Source: DATAUD01 sp036268455 (GTDB taxonomy: Bacteria > Verrucomicrobiota > Verrucomicrobiia > Limisphaerales > Palsa-1400). Taken from it: a stretch of DNA of 64,000 nucleotides. This document shows positions 16,446-26,261 of this stretch, piece after piece (the stretch's first letter is position 1; each line of letters begins with the position of its first letter). Both the position numbers and the translations under genes were made by a program. The stretch lies in assembly GCA_036268455.1 (NCBI GenBank), contig DATAUD010000101.1, positions 55,050 through 119,049 on the forward strand, given 5' to 3'. The notes below the pieces were generated by a model, which was given only the letters and a program-made list of their open reading frames with translations, ran no database searches and was not told where the DNA came from.

Positions 16446-16876
16446 TTACAGGTCAACAGATTTACCCGGGTAGCGTTGCGCCATCGCGAGCAAACGTCTG
16501 CTCTCCAATCTTTGGGGCGCGTTGAACCTGAGTAACGACGCAGTCGTTCGGCCAACTGGCGTCAAACCAATGATCAGCGCGCCCTTAATTCGGAAGTGTT
16601 CAGCCCAAGCGTCCCTCCGAGGCTGAAAAAGAAAAACAGGCTGGCCAGTCTTGGGATCAATCGAGGCAAGATTTGTTCCTTTGTGCCGTTGCAGTGATAA
16701 CAGGCATACGCAAGGTTCTCCACTATGGTACGACCGCCATATTGTTCGGCGATGATGTGATCCGGCTCATGCGGCGCGCCCGTGTCTTCCTCATGTATTC
16801 GACAATACTCGCAACAACCGTGCGCTCGATCGCGTATTTCCGCGCGAAGTCCGGCAGAAATCCACTGGGCGCTCAT
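16446..16876 (-). pseudogene. HNH endonuclease, frameshifted
   Basis: From the ATG at 16876 the frame encodes the N-terminal HNH fold: zinc-binding CEYC, the HNH core HEPDHIIAEQYGG, and NLAYACYHCNGTK. After this lysine the frame runs into unrelated sequence and stops at 16574. The family sequence resumes one frame over as GTNLASIDPKTGQPVFLFQP, then RRDAWAEHF and LIIGLTPVGRTTASLLRFN, and ends at a TAA at 16446-16448. A single base appears to be missing near 16678-16680, where a GGG is expected. HNH proteins of this type are small putative endonucleases. The start overlaps the stop of the partner gene by one base (TGATG). Confidence 0.78.
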
Positions 16877-17273
16877 CAAGCCGCGCGCAAATGCAAACGC
16901 GCCTGCGCCTTGAGTTGAGTTACGACGTGGTCAAACTCGGCGATGTCGTCCATTTCCGCCTCTTCCTGAGGCGTCAAGCTTCCTTGTTTGTCCTGACGAA
17001 GCAAATCACGCGCGCGCGCTGGGCTGTGGCGGGCGAAGGCTGGAAGACGATAATCTCGTCCGGTCGCGGGCCACGGGCAAGAAACGCCAGGAATTCACGC
17101 CGCAAGCCGGAAGCCTGCGCCCGGCGCTGTTGTAAACCGAGTTGGAGGATTTCCTCCAAATGGTCGCGTTCAGGTTGCACCTGACGGGCCAATTTGTCAG
17201 AAATATCTATCGTTAATTGCACCTGCGTTAAACTACCGTGCCCGTTTTCAGCCGTCAAATTGGATTTGACCAT
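16876..17273 (-). pseudogene. Small partner protein of the HNH endonuclease, frameshifted
   Basis: From the ATG at 17273 the frame gives QVQLTIDISDKLARQVQPER then EEILQLGLQQRRA, a short beta strand and helix arrangement found in small proteins encoded just ahead of HNH genes. At a CG-dinucleotide run (17009-17019) the frame breaks. The expected ending continues in another frame as ARDLLRQDKQGSLTPQEEAE, then MDDIAEFDHVVTQLKAQARL, and stops at 16876-16878, overlapping the HNH start. Two extra bases in the CG run explain this. An antitoxin-like or accessory role is inferred from the gene pairing only. Confidence 0.65.
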
Positions 17274-17359
17274 GTAAGCGGCGGAACCAGACGGCCTACT
17301 AGAAATTACGTTGCTTGTCAGCGCGGAATATGGTGCTAATCTTTCCGCATTAAGCACGG

Positions 17360-17734
17360 ATGGCCAGAAAAGAGAAAACTGAATCGGAAGGGGATTTGAA
17401 TAATCCTTTTGCGGACTTGCAGATCGATAATTTGCCGCTGGGCGAAAATATCCCGCCTTCACCACAATCACAACCACGACCACAACGGACCATGGGACGG
17501 GTCGTTCTCCGGCGCGAAACGGCGCATCGTGGAGGAAAGACGGTCATTGTCATTCACGATTTTGCAACTTCGATTAGCGCGAAATCGATTGAGGAACTAG
17601 GCCGGAAGCTACGCAAGGTTTGCGGGTGCGGAGGGACAACGCGGGAACGGATGATCGAAATTCAGGGGAACCATGCGGCGAAAATTCGCGAGCTTTTGGA
17701 ACAGGAAGGTTTTCGGGTCGCGGGGGTAAAATAG
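17360..17734 (+). CDS. SUI1/YciH-like translation initiation factor
   Basis: A 124-residue cytoplasmic protein. The second half is a typical SUI1 (eIF1-like) domain: TVIVIHDFATSISAKSIEEL, GRKLRKVCGCGGTTRER, IEIQGNHAAKIRELLEQEGF. Bacterial members bind the ribosome and are thought to affect initiation fidelity or stress response. The first 45 residues are a low-complexity leader rich in proline and glutamine. It diverges from the HNH partner gene and ends 4 bp from the stop of the convergent giant gene. Confidence 0.88.
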   Translation: MARKEKTESEGDLNNPFADLQIDNLPLGENIPPSPQSQPRPQRTMGRVVLRRETAHRGGKTVIVIHDFATSISAKSIEELGRKLRKVCGCGGTTRERMIEIQGNHAAKIRELLEQEGFRVAGVK

Positions 17735-17738
17735 ATTT

Positions 17739-20700
17739 TTACTGGGTGCGATAGTAGATCCGCGGAGCGCCGAGGTTTGTGTTGACGTTAAGAACCTGCG
17801 ATTGGTTCGTTATCACGATTGTTCCCACGGATTGCCAGTTGGTGGAGGGGAGGTTTGTGCTGAAGGCAACCCGATAGTTGGACCCGAGATTTCCGTAGAT
17901 TTCCAGCGCAGGAGTGGAGTTTGTTCCCATCAGGGCTTGCAGCACGGGTTCCAAGGCGATGACGATTACCTGGCCGTTGGCCGCGGCCGGCTTTGCGGCG
18001 GAGAGGCCGCTCGATTCCAATCCCGATGGCTGCGACGCCACCAACGGAACGATGGCTGAATGGACGCGCGGGACTGTCGCGAAGGCGAGCTGGGCCAGCG
18101 TGCGAGTGGCGCCGGGGCTTAACGTGGGATTCAATGTGAAGCTGATGCCGTACTGGCTTGCGCCAAGGGGCTGCAACAGTGTCGCGACAATTTCGGGGGA
18201 AACCGGGATGAGGGCGAGGTTTGTCAGGCTGTTGGTCGAGGCAAGCAAAACAGCGGTGATGTTGGTCAGCGGCAATTGGCTCGTCAATGTTACCGGGATG
18301 GTGTTGGTCCCACCCACGAATACGTTGGTCTTTCCGAAAGTGAGGAGGAATTCATAGGCGGCGGACTCCACCACGACGGTGAATTGCTGCGTGGCGCTCA
18401 GGGGCGGCGTTCCGTTGTCGGTCACAATCACCGTGATGATATTTGTGCTGGGCGCCTGAGAGGCGGTGGGAAGCCATTCAAAAATTCCCGTGACTGGATC
18501 GATGGTGGCGTTGGCCGGCGCGCCGGGTCCCAATGAAAATGTGAGCGGCCGCGGCGGGGCATTGTTGTCCGCAGCGGAATTGGTTACGACCAGAAGCGTG
18601 GCTTCGTAGTTGGCGTAGTTGGGGATGGGCGCCAGGACGGGCGGCGTGGCGATTTGAAGCAAGACCACGATGACAGTTGCGGAGGCGCTGAGGGGCGGCT
18701 GGCCATTGTCGGTTGCGATGACGGTGATCGGATTGGTTGTGCCTCCAAAACTGGGGCTGGTCGCCCAAGTGATCTGCCCGGTGGCGGGATTGACGACAGC
18801 TCCAGCCGGCGCGCCGAGGCCGAGGCTAAACGTCAGTGTGTTGAAGGGGTTGGGATCGCTTGCGGTGACATTGAGCGAGAGGTTTTGGCCGGCGTTGATG
18901 GTGACGTTGGACGCGACGGTGATTGTGGGAGGATTAGTGTTGACGATTACGGTGGTTTGAGCTTGCGGCTGGAGCGGAGGAGTTTCGCGGTGGCCGGCGG
19001 TATCGGTGGCGATGCTGTAGAAGGCGTAAGTGTGGCCGTTGGCGCCATTAAAGATGGCGCTCGTGGCGATGGTCTGGCTTTGCCAATTCGTGAATGGGCC
19101 GCCGTTATCGGAAACGTAGATGTCAAAGTAGGCGATGGGGGCGCCGCCGACATAGGGAGCCCCGCTCCAGATGACGCCAAACAAAGGCGGGCTTTGCGCG
19201 GGCAAACCGAAGACCGAACTCGCGGGCGGATTCGTGACAGGCGCGTTTGTCGGGTTGCCATAGACCAACGTGAAGGTGTCAGGGCCGGCATTGGTGTGAT
19301 ATACGAAAAGCTGAAGGTTGGTTTGAAGCACCGGCGGCAGGCCAATGCTTTGAAATGTGCGGTCGGTGATCCAGAAGTTATTTGTCAGGAAATTGGTCCC
19401 GTTGGCGTAACGAATGGCTTCGAGCGGGAATTGGCCGTTTGCCGGATCGGGGATGGTGACATATGTAAAGCCGGCGGGGAAATTGGCGGTCAATGGCACC
19501 TGGAGGTTGTTGGAATTCACGGAGCCGCCGGGCGTGGCGGATTGAATGACGCTGACCGGCTGTATGCCGCCGTTGTTCAGATAGAGCGTGTCAGGGAGAT
19601 TGCCGGGATTGGGAATATCGTTGCAGAGAAAATCAGGCAGACCGTCGTTCCATGCGCCATCGGCCTGGACGAGGTGAGTCATTGAATGAATCTGGACGCC
19701 GTTGATGACGGACAATTGTGTGTTGCCGATGGATGTAAGATTTTGGAAGGTGGCGCTGTAATCAATGAATTGGCCGTCCAGCGTGCAGGTCAGATACCAA
19801 ATGCCGACGGCGGATTGCATCGGCAAAATGTCTCCGAAATCCACAGTGAGCGACGGCGTCACGGGCTGCGCGCCGACCTGTCCACCAATAATGTTGAACC
19901 CGATCAGCAGGCCCTTCTGATTATCGACGATTTGCGGCTGAGCGGAGGTGATCTGGAAATTGTAGGCGGCGCCGTAGCCTTTGTTTTGAACCATGACGGC
20001 GAGAGGGAAGGGAATCGACGGCTCGATCTGCGGTGTGTAGGGATCGTCGCCATAAACGTCGCGCTGGAGGAAATAATTGAGGTAGAGCTGAGGGTCTGGC
20101 TGGACGTTAATTGTGGTTGGAGCGAGAGGGATTGTCACCGGAGTGCCGTCAAGCGTGTAGCTCAGGGTGCCGCCGACGACATAATTGGTGGGAGCCTGCG
20201 GGGCGGCGGCTTCGGTGGGAACAAGGGTCCATTGCGCCGTGACGGATGCGCCCGGGGCGAGGCTGTCGGTCAGGCTCGGAGATTGTAGGGCGAAGAGGCT
20301 TGTAACGTCCTGGCCGGCCTGGTTTTGCACGGTGATGCTGGTGGACACATTGGAAAGCGAATCGCTGCCATTGTTGTTTAGCTGGAGCGTCGCGTGAAAC
20401 GCGTTGAGCGTGAGGACGGCGGTTTGATCGATTTGAAGGACGACTTGCGCGCACACGCCCGTTTTGCCGCTTTCAAATTGCGTCAGAAGCGTGGTTGCTG
20501 TGGAACCCCAGGCCGCGCCAGGATCAGAACCTTCGGCGCTGTAGGTTTGGAATGTCGATGCCGCAGCCTGGTTGAGGCTCACCCAGACGCTGAAGTCGAT
20601 GAAGTTCGTATCGAAGCCAGGCGGAGCTTGATTGGTGATGAGAATTCCGGCGGCGTAATTGCTCATCGTGTTGTTCCATCGATTGATGAAAAGATCGACG

Positions 20701-23700
20701 TTCGAGGCGGTCAGCGGCGCGGGGAGCGGCAGAGCGAGGAGGGCGTTGCCCTCGGCGATTGAAATGAATTGGCCGCCGTCGGAGTTGGATTGAACATCGC
20801 TTTCAAACTGATTAAACAAGGTCTGGAGCGCGTTGGTATCGGTGATGCCAAGCCACGCGCCGCTTCCAAAAAAGTATTGATACGGCGCGACGGCGGTTTG
20901 AACGTCGCCGGCTTCTGAAAACAAAGTATCGAGCAGCAATTCGCTGGGGTCGCTGTTTGTGGAAACACCACTGCCGTCGTCGAGTTTTCTGGCATGGCTG
21001 GCCAGCTTGGGCGTGGGGCCGAGTCCGCAGAACGAATCTTCGCCCGGAATGTCCTCGCAGGCGGCGCACACTTCGTAGGCGCACTTTATAAGATCAAGCG
21101 CGATGGCGAGTTCTTTATTGATCGTTTCAAGTCCGACCTTAAAGCAATCCGCGAACGTCACAAGACAGCTTCCCGCGTCCGCGCCGCAAACCGGCGGCTC
21201 TGGTTTGAGGAAGCAATCTTTTGTGATGCCGTATCCGCAGTTGAACGACCCCACCGCGCAACCCGCCAATCCGCCGATGGTTTCCTCCAAAAGATCGACC
21301 GCGCAACCGGCCAGGGCGCTCACTCGGGCGTCTGTGCAAGGGTCCGAACTGCACGAACTGAGAACGGCCATCGCGGGCGGAATTATGACCGTGCCGCCGC
21401 CACCTGGCCCGCCGTTGACGACAACCGTGCCTCCGCCTCCGGCCGGGCAATCTCCCGCCGCATTGAAAATGGGAATGGGGACACTTTGACCGATGTTGTA
21501 ACCGCCGCAAGGGTACGTCCACGCCACGCCAAGACTTATGCAGGGCGAGCCGTTATCGCTTTTGCGAGGAGCTTTGTTGTTTCCCGCGCCGAGGAATGTG
21601 ATGCGCATCGGCACGGTGAGACTGCTCTTCGCGGCGAGGGTGCCGAGCGTCGTGGTGGGAACGTCGATTTGATAGGAGGAACCGGCGTTGATGGAAATCG
21701 CGACGTTCTCGACGGCGATAAGACCGTAGTTGGCCAGAGTGAGCGGCACATCCATGAATTGGCCGGGTTCGGTCAGACTCGAAAAATCGAGCGAGGTCGG
21801 ACTGGGAACGATCACCGGCGCCGGGACATTGGCGTCGAATGTCGCTTGAATGGAAATTTGGGCCTGGGCCTGGATTTGAGTGGGCACAACCGACCATGTG
21901 TACGTGACCGTTTGCAACGAAAGGAACGTCTGGATGTTATTGGTCTGTCCCGGGGTGACGACTACCGTTCCGCTGAACGCCGCGTGTTGCGGGGCCGTGA
22001 CTTGAAGCTGGTAGGCGCCCGCCATCAACCCCGCCGCAAGGAAAAGGCCGTTGGTATCCGTAAAGCCGGAGGCGGTAACGCTTGCTGTGGACGGGTCGGT
22101 AATTGTCACAATTGCATTCGTCAACGGCGGGGAGCCGGCGGCAAAAAACGTCAATTCATCGACAGATTGGATGAGCAACGAGCCGCGAGCGTCGGTGACG
22201 GCGTTGAATGTGAAAGGGACTTGAATGCCAACGCCGGTCCCATTGATGGCAAGATCGCCGGTGTAAGGGCCGAGCGCGAGGCCGGTCGAGGGCGTCAATA
22301 CAAGGGTTACGAGGTTCGACTGGCCCGGGGCAAGCGAGGGCATCGGGTTCGGCGAGGAGACGTTGAGCCAAGGGACGTTCGGCAGCGCAATCGCAAGAGG
22401 GCCTGATGCCGCGCCGCCCGCGTTCGCAATGTAAAACTGAACGGTCGCCTGGCTGCCGATCAACATGCCCGTGCTCAGTTGCGACGGCGAAACAACCAAT
22501 TGCGCCGAGAGCGGGATTACGTTGACTGTCACAGGCAGGTCCAGCGTCACGCCTTCCGCACTCGTGACCTGGATGGTGAAGGCGCTCTGCGGAATGCTCG
22601 AATTGGCGGCGGACACGGTGCAGACCAGACTCAGCGCACCCCAGGCGTCCACAACGTTGGTGCTCAGCGTCGCGGTGGCGGTGAGGTTCGCGGCGAGGTT
22701 GCTGATCGTCGCCGTCAGGCCCGTGAGCGGAAGGGCGCTTGGATTTTGCAAATCCACGGAAGCGCTCGCATTGATGCCGGCAACCGGATTCAGCGTCAAC
22801 GACGAGGGATTCGCGGTGAGTCCCAGGATGTTGAATTGCGCCTGAACCGGGCCGCTGGTAATTCCCGGAGGAACTGCGGTGACGGTGTAACTTCCGGCCT
22901 CAGCGGCCAGCGGCGTGAAGAGCGTGCTGAAGTTGCCGTTTGCATCCGTGTAAACACCAATGGTGCGCGGAATATTATTGACGATGACGATCAGGTTTAC
23001 CTGGACATTGGCCGCCGGGCCGCCCTGCGTCAATGTCGCGGAGCCAAAAAGCGGCACGGGCGTGCCAGTGGGAATAGTGGCAACTCCGGCCTGCACTTCG
23101 GCGGTGTATTCGGTGTTGATGTACATGGGCGCGGAACTAATTCCCGTGTCGTTGGCCAGATTGCTTTCCGGCACGGCGCCGCCGACATTGGCCGTAATAA
23201 GAACCCAATATGAGCCGGGCGGCGGAAGCGAACTGGCGGGTATCACTGAAGATTGCGCCGCATACTGCCCCGGCTCGAGCGAACCGGGAAAAGTGAGCGA
23301 ACCCGCAAGCAAATTCACCCCCGATGAAGGGTCGGTTGTCAAATAGATGTTTTCGGTGACGGCATTTGTGAGCGCGGCCAGCCCCTGATTTGCGAGCGTG
23401 AAATTAATGGTGACGGATTGGCCGGTGAAGACGGCGCCCGGCGCGGAAACATCGGCGATCACCAAGTCGGGCAATTGGAGATCCGTCACGGCAAACACAT
23501 CGCTTCCGCTGGCGTAATTGCTCGCGCCGGCCGTGATGCTGACGGACTGGCTCGTATTGGGAATTCCATCCTCGATGCTGGCGATTTGAAATGTCGCGCT
23601 GCTCAGGCCGCTTGGAATTGTGACTTCGCCTGGGACGGTGGCTTCGTTGGGATTGCTCGAAGTGAGAGTCACGACCAGCGCGTTTGTCGCGGGCGTATCT

Positions 23701-26261
23701 CGCGCGACGGTGGCCGTGGTCGCAGGGTCCAATCCTTTCGCCACGACTTTGTTTGAGATTGCCACCGTGAGCAGCGGAACATTGGTGTCCTGGACGGTGA
23801 GAACTTCCGTCGCCGCCGTCCCGACCGCGTTGCTCAAAACATCAAGAGCCTGGGCGGCGATCAAAGTGGTCCGTGGTCCGGGTAGGTTGGTGCCATCAAC
23901 TGCCGCGACGTAAAAATTCGCGCTGCCCTGGAATCCGCCAATCACCACTTGCGAGGGAACGAGCGCGGCCAAAGGATTGGTGCTCGCCAGCGCGACGGTC
24001 AACGGCTGGTCTGTCACCGGTTGGCGGCTGATGGTCGCGATCACCGCCAGCGGGCCGTCGGCTTCGTTAATGTTCGTGCGGTCGAGCGATAACGCCAGCG
24101 ACGGGGTGTTCACATTGATCACTGTGAGATTGGAGGAAGCGGAACTGAAACCGGGCGCGGACACTGTCACCGTATAAACCTGCGGAGGCGCAAGCACCGT
24201 GCTTGACGCGGCGTTCAACGTAAACGTGGCGGAATTCGATCCGGCGGGAATGGTGACGGACGCCGGCGCGACCAGCGCGGACGGGCTTGAACTGGCAATC
24301 GACACGAGAACCGGATGGGCGTTTGGCGGGTGGCTCGTTACGGTTGCCGAGGTCATCTGGCCTTCGCTGATCGCGGGCGAACCCAGGGCCAGCGCCAGTT
24401 GCGCCACATCGGTATTGATGACCTCCACCTCGGTGGTCGCGGAAAGATAGCCGTTCGCCTGCGCTGAAATGATTACTTCGGCGTTCGAGTCAACAATGCC
24501 ATCGTCCAAAACGGTTGCGGTGAACGGAACGGACGGCGCTCCCGCGGGTATTGTCACGGTGCCGGGAACGATCAAATGATTGGTGGCGCTGCTCGAAAGC
24601 ATAATTGTCGCCGTTGCGCTCAAATTGCCGTTGCGCGTCAACAGGCAGGAGAGATTGGGCGTGGAAGTGTTTTCTAAAATGCTGGACACTGGCGCCATCA
24701 AGGCAAGGGCCGCTGGAATTTGCGTGAGGTTCGCCGCGAACGTGGTGTCGTTGGTGGGATTGGATTCGATGATGTCGCCCAGGCTGTTGACAGTCACGAA
24801 AAAGAGAATATTTCCGGCGGGAGTGCCGGCCGGCAGCATCACCGAATTTGTCCGCGCGAGGAAAGAGCCGGCATTGAGGGAATTGGTGAAGCGAAACGTC
24901 GCCAGCGTGGAAATTCCGGCGCTATTTGAAACGCCGACCGACTCGGTCCACCCTGCATTCGTGATGTTCAAAGCGCCTTGATTCGTCACGGTCCATATCA
25001 GCATCACATTGGAACCGGGAAGCGCGGTCGCCGGGGCGGTGACTTCGGGAACAGCAAGGTCCGGCAGCGCGGGGAGGGAAATCGATATGGGGGTGTCGAG
25101 CGTGTTGTTGGTGTATGAGATTTCGATCTGCGTGTCTGCGGCATCGGCCACAGTCACAATATAATAAACTCCCGGCGACGAACCCGAAGTCAGCGGTAGC
25201 GCAACAAGTTGGCTGCGAACATATCCGGCGCCGGCCGAAAGCGGGGATGTTCCGGCGATAGTTGCCAGAAGCGTCGCTCCAGCCACGGAATTGGAGGAAG
25301 GACTCAGATAAATTTGATCATTCCACGCGGAAGCGGCCGTGGCCGTCCCAATATTGGTGACCGCGAATGAGACGGAAATACTTTGTCCAAACTGGGCGTT
25401 GGGGGGCGCGCTCATTTGCTCCAGCGCCAAATCCGCCGCGGTGATTACGGTAACGTTCGTCGCGAAGGTGGTATTGTTGCTTTTGTTTATTTCCGGCACG
25501 TAGCCGCCGCTATCGATGAAAAGTCCAAAGTACTGCTGACCGGCCGCGCTGGCGGGCAAAATCGCCGTCTGCGTGATCGTCAAAAATCCGCCGGAGGGAA
25601 GATTGCTTGGAAAGATGAAGGTGCCCAGCGGCGTCGCGCCGAGACCGTTCGAGTTGGGCGCAAGCAGAACTTCATTTTGCCAGGGGCCGAACGCCGCGGT
25701 TTTACCCGCATTCGTAATGCCAAAGACAACCGGCTCCGTTGTTCCTCCCGTCCCGCTGGCGGGGACGCTCACAATCACCGGGATCAAGTCCGCAAGGGTA
25801 TTGGTGCTCTTGAAAACAGAGACCTCGCGGGAAATCGCTTCAATCGGCGCGTGCGGTTGCCCAAAGTTGAACACGCTGACTTCCCTGGAAATGGCATCGT
25901 TGGTAATGGTGCTTTGGCCGAAGTTAAAAACGCTGACCTCCCGGGAAATGGCGTCATTGGTGATGGTGCTTTGACCGAAGTTGAACACACTGACTTCCCT
26001 GGAAATAGCATCGTTGGTGATGGTGCTTTGACCGAAATTGAAGACGCTGACCTCTCTGGAAATCGCGTCGTTGGTAACCGTGTTTTGTCCGAAGTTGAAG
26101 ACACTGACCTCGCGGGAAGCAATGTTGGTGGTGGATTGCGCCCGCGCTGATAGGGGCAGCAGCGCAACGAGCGCCGCCACGCATCCCGCAAATAAACGGG
26201 AGGCGAGATCATCGGCGCTTGGCCCCTGACGAGCAGCACCCGACTGCAGGCCGCGGATCAT
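17739..26261 (-). CDS. Giant secreted CARDB/Calx-beta repeat protein (2,840 residues)
   Basis: The start at 26261 was chosen because its ATG overlaps the stop of the upstream gene (TAATG) and a signal peptide follows (about residues 22-42, ending LSARAQ). Domains in order, with approximate residues: six 19-residue SREVSVFNFGQ repeats (45-160); three CARDB domains (160-500, with LADLIPVIVSVP and LALEQMSAPPNA); Calx-beta-like repeats (520-925); a further CARDB (930-1050); carboxypeptidase-regulatory-like segments; a cysteine-rich module (1575-1750, with SSCSSDPCTDARV); beta domains; two putative-Ig (He_PIG) domains (2445-2630, with GLGAPAGAVVNPATGQITWA); and a C-terminal domain. The product is probably a surface adhesin or scaffold. 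No catalytic domain was recognised. Confidence 0.88.
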   Translation of the reverse strand: MIRGLQSGAARQGPSADDLASRLFAGCVAALVALLPLSARAQSTTNIASREVSVFNFGQNTVTNDAISREVSVFNFGQSTITNDAISREVSVFNFGQSTITNDAISREVSVFNFGQSTITNDAISREVSVFNFGQPHAPIEAISREVSVFKSTNTLADLIPVIVSVPASGTGGTTEPVVFGITNAGKTAAFGPWQNEVLLAPNSNGLGATPLGTFIFPSNLPSGGFLTITQTAILPASAAGQQYFGLFIDSGGYVPEINKSNNTTFATNVTVITAADLALEQMSAPPNAQFGQSISVSFAVTNIGTATAASAWNDQIYLSPSSNSVAGATLLATIAGTSPLSAGAGYVRSQLVALPLTSGSSPGVYYIVTVADAADTQIEISYTNNTLDTPISISLPALPDLAVPEVTAPATALPGSNVMLIWTVTNQGALNITNAGWTESVGVSNSAGISTLATFRFTNSLNAGSFLARTNSVMLPAGTPAGNILFFVTVNSLGDIIESNPTNDTTFAANLTQIPAALALMAPVSSILENTSTPNLSCLLTRNGNLSATATIMLSSSATNHLIVPGTVTIPAGAPSVPFTATVLDDGIVDSNAEVIISAQANGYLSATTEVEVINTDVAQLALALGSPAISEGQMTSATVTSHPPNAHPVLVSIASSSPSALVAPASVTIPAGSNSATFTLNAASSTVLAPPQVYTVTVSAPGFSSASSNLTVINVNTPSLALSLDRTNINEADGPLAVIATISRQPVTDQPLTVALASTNPLAALVPSQVVIGGFQGSANFYVAAVDGTNLPGPRTTLIAAQALDVLSNAVGTAATEVLTVQDTNVPLLTVAISNKVVAKGLDPATTATVARDTPATNALVVTLTSSNPNEATVPGEVTIPSGLSSATFQIASIEDGIPNTSQSVSITAGASNYASGSDVFAVTDLQLPDLVIADVSAPGAVFTGQSVTINFTLANQGLAALTNAVTENIYLTTDPSSGVNLLAGSLTFPGSLEPGQYAAQSSVIPASSLPPPGSYWVLITANVGGAVPESNLANDTGISSAPMYINTEYTAEVQAGVATIPTGTPVPLFGSATLTQGGPAANVQVNLIVIVNNIPRTIGVYTDANGNFSTLFTPLAAEAGSYTVTAVPPGITSGPVQAQFNILGLTANPSSLTLNPVAGINASASVDLQNPSALPLTGLTATISNLAANLTATATLSTNVVDAWGALSLVCTVSAANSSIPQSAFTIQVTSAEGVTLDLPVTVNVIPLSAQLVVSPSQLSTGMLIGSQATVQFYIANAGGAASGPLAIALPNVPWLNVSSPNPMPSLAPGQSNLVTLVLTPSTGLALGPYTGDLAINGTGVGIQVPFTFNAVTDARGSLLIQSVDELTFFAAGSPPLTNAIVTITDPSTASVTASGFTDTNGLFLAAGLMAGAYQLQVTAPQHAAFSGTVVVTPGQTNNIQTFLSLQTVTYTWSVVPTQIQAQAQISIQATFDANVPAPVIVPSPTSLDFSSLTEPGQFMDVPLTLANYGLIAVENVAISINAGSSYQIDVPTTTLGTLAAKSSLTVPMRITFLGAGNNKAPRKSDNGSPCISLGVAWTYPCGGYNIGQSVPIPIFNAAGDCPAGGGGTVVVNGGPGGGGTVIIPPAMAVLSSCSSDPCTDARVSALAGCAVDLLEETIGGLAGCAVGSFNCGYGITKDCFLKPEPPVCGADAGSCLVTFADCFKVGLETINKELAIALDLIKCAYEVCAACEDIPGEDSFCGLGPTPKLASHARKLDDGSGVSTNSDPSELLLDTLFSEAGDVQTAVAPYQYFFGSGAWLGITDTNALQTLFNQFESDVQSNSDGGQFISIAEGNALLALPLPAPLTASNVDLFINRWNNTMSNYAAGILITNQAPPGFDTNFIDFSVWVSLNQAAASTFQTYSAEGSDPGAAWGSTATTLLTQFESGKTGVCAQVVLQIDQTAVLTLNAFHATLQLNNNGSDSLSNVSTSITVQNQAGQDVTSLFALQSPSLTDSLAPGASVTAQWTLVPTEAAAPQAPTNYVVGGTLSYTLDGTPVTIPLAPTTINVQPDPQLYLNYFLQRDVYGDDPYTPQIEPSIPFPLAVMVQNKGYGAAYNFQITSAQPQIVDNQKGLLIGFNIIGGQVGAQPVTPSLTVDFGDILPMQSAVGIWYLTCTLDGQFIDYSATFQNLTSIGNTQLSVINGVQIHSMTHLVQADGAWNDGLPDFLCNDIPNPGNLPDTLYLNNGGIQPVSVIQSATPGGSVNSNNLQVPLTANFPAGFTYVTIPDPANGQFPLEAIRYANGTNFLTNNFWITDRTFQSIGLPPVLQTNLQLFVYHTNAGPDTFTLVYGNPTNAPVTNPPASSVFGLPAQSPPLFGVIWSGAPYVGGAPIAYFDIYVSDNGGPFTNWQSQTIATSAIFNGANGHTYAFYSIATDTAGHRETPPLQPQAQTTVIVNTNPPTITVASNVTINAGQNLSLNVTASDPNPFNTLTFSLGLGAPAGAVVNPATGQITWATSPSFGGTTNPITVIATDNGQPPLSASATVIVVLLQIATPPVLAPIPNYANYEATLLVVTNSAADNNAPPRPLTFSLGPGAPANATIDPVTGIFEWLPTASQAPSTNIITVIVTDNGTPPLSATQQFTVVVESAAYEFLLTFGKTNVFVGGTNTIPVTLTSQLPLTNITAVLLASTNSLTNLALIPVSPEIVATLLQPLGASQYGISFTLNPTLSPGATRTLAQLAFATVPRVHSAIVPLVASQPSGLESSGLSAAKPAAANGQVIVIALEPVLQALMGTNSTPALEIYGNLGSNYRVAFSTNLPSTNWQSVGTIVITNQSQVLNVNTNLGAPRIYYRTQ
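25790..26130 (-). repeat. Six tandem 57-bp repeats (SREVSVFNFGQ units)
   Basis: Within the 5' end of the giant gene, units of 19 codons (AISREVSVFNFGQSTITND) repeat six times. The middle copies are nearly identical in protein and differ mainly at silent or single positions in DNA; the outer copies are diverged. The length is a multiple of three, so copy-number change would keep the frame. Confidence 0.88.

Noticed and set aside
20994..22406. Long plus-strand frame of 470 codons inside the giant gene
   Set aside because: An arginine-rich shadow of a GC-rich coding strand; the opposite frame has clear domains.
25790..26130. CRISPR-like array
   Set aside because: The repeats are contiguous without spacers and encode in-frame protein units.
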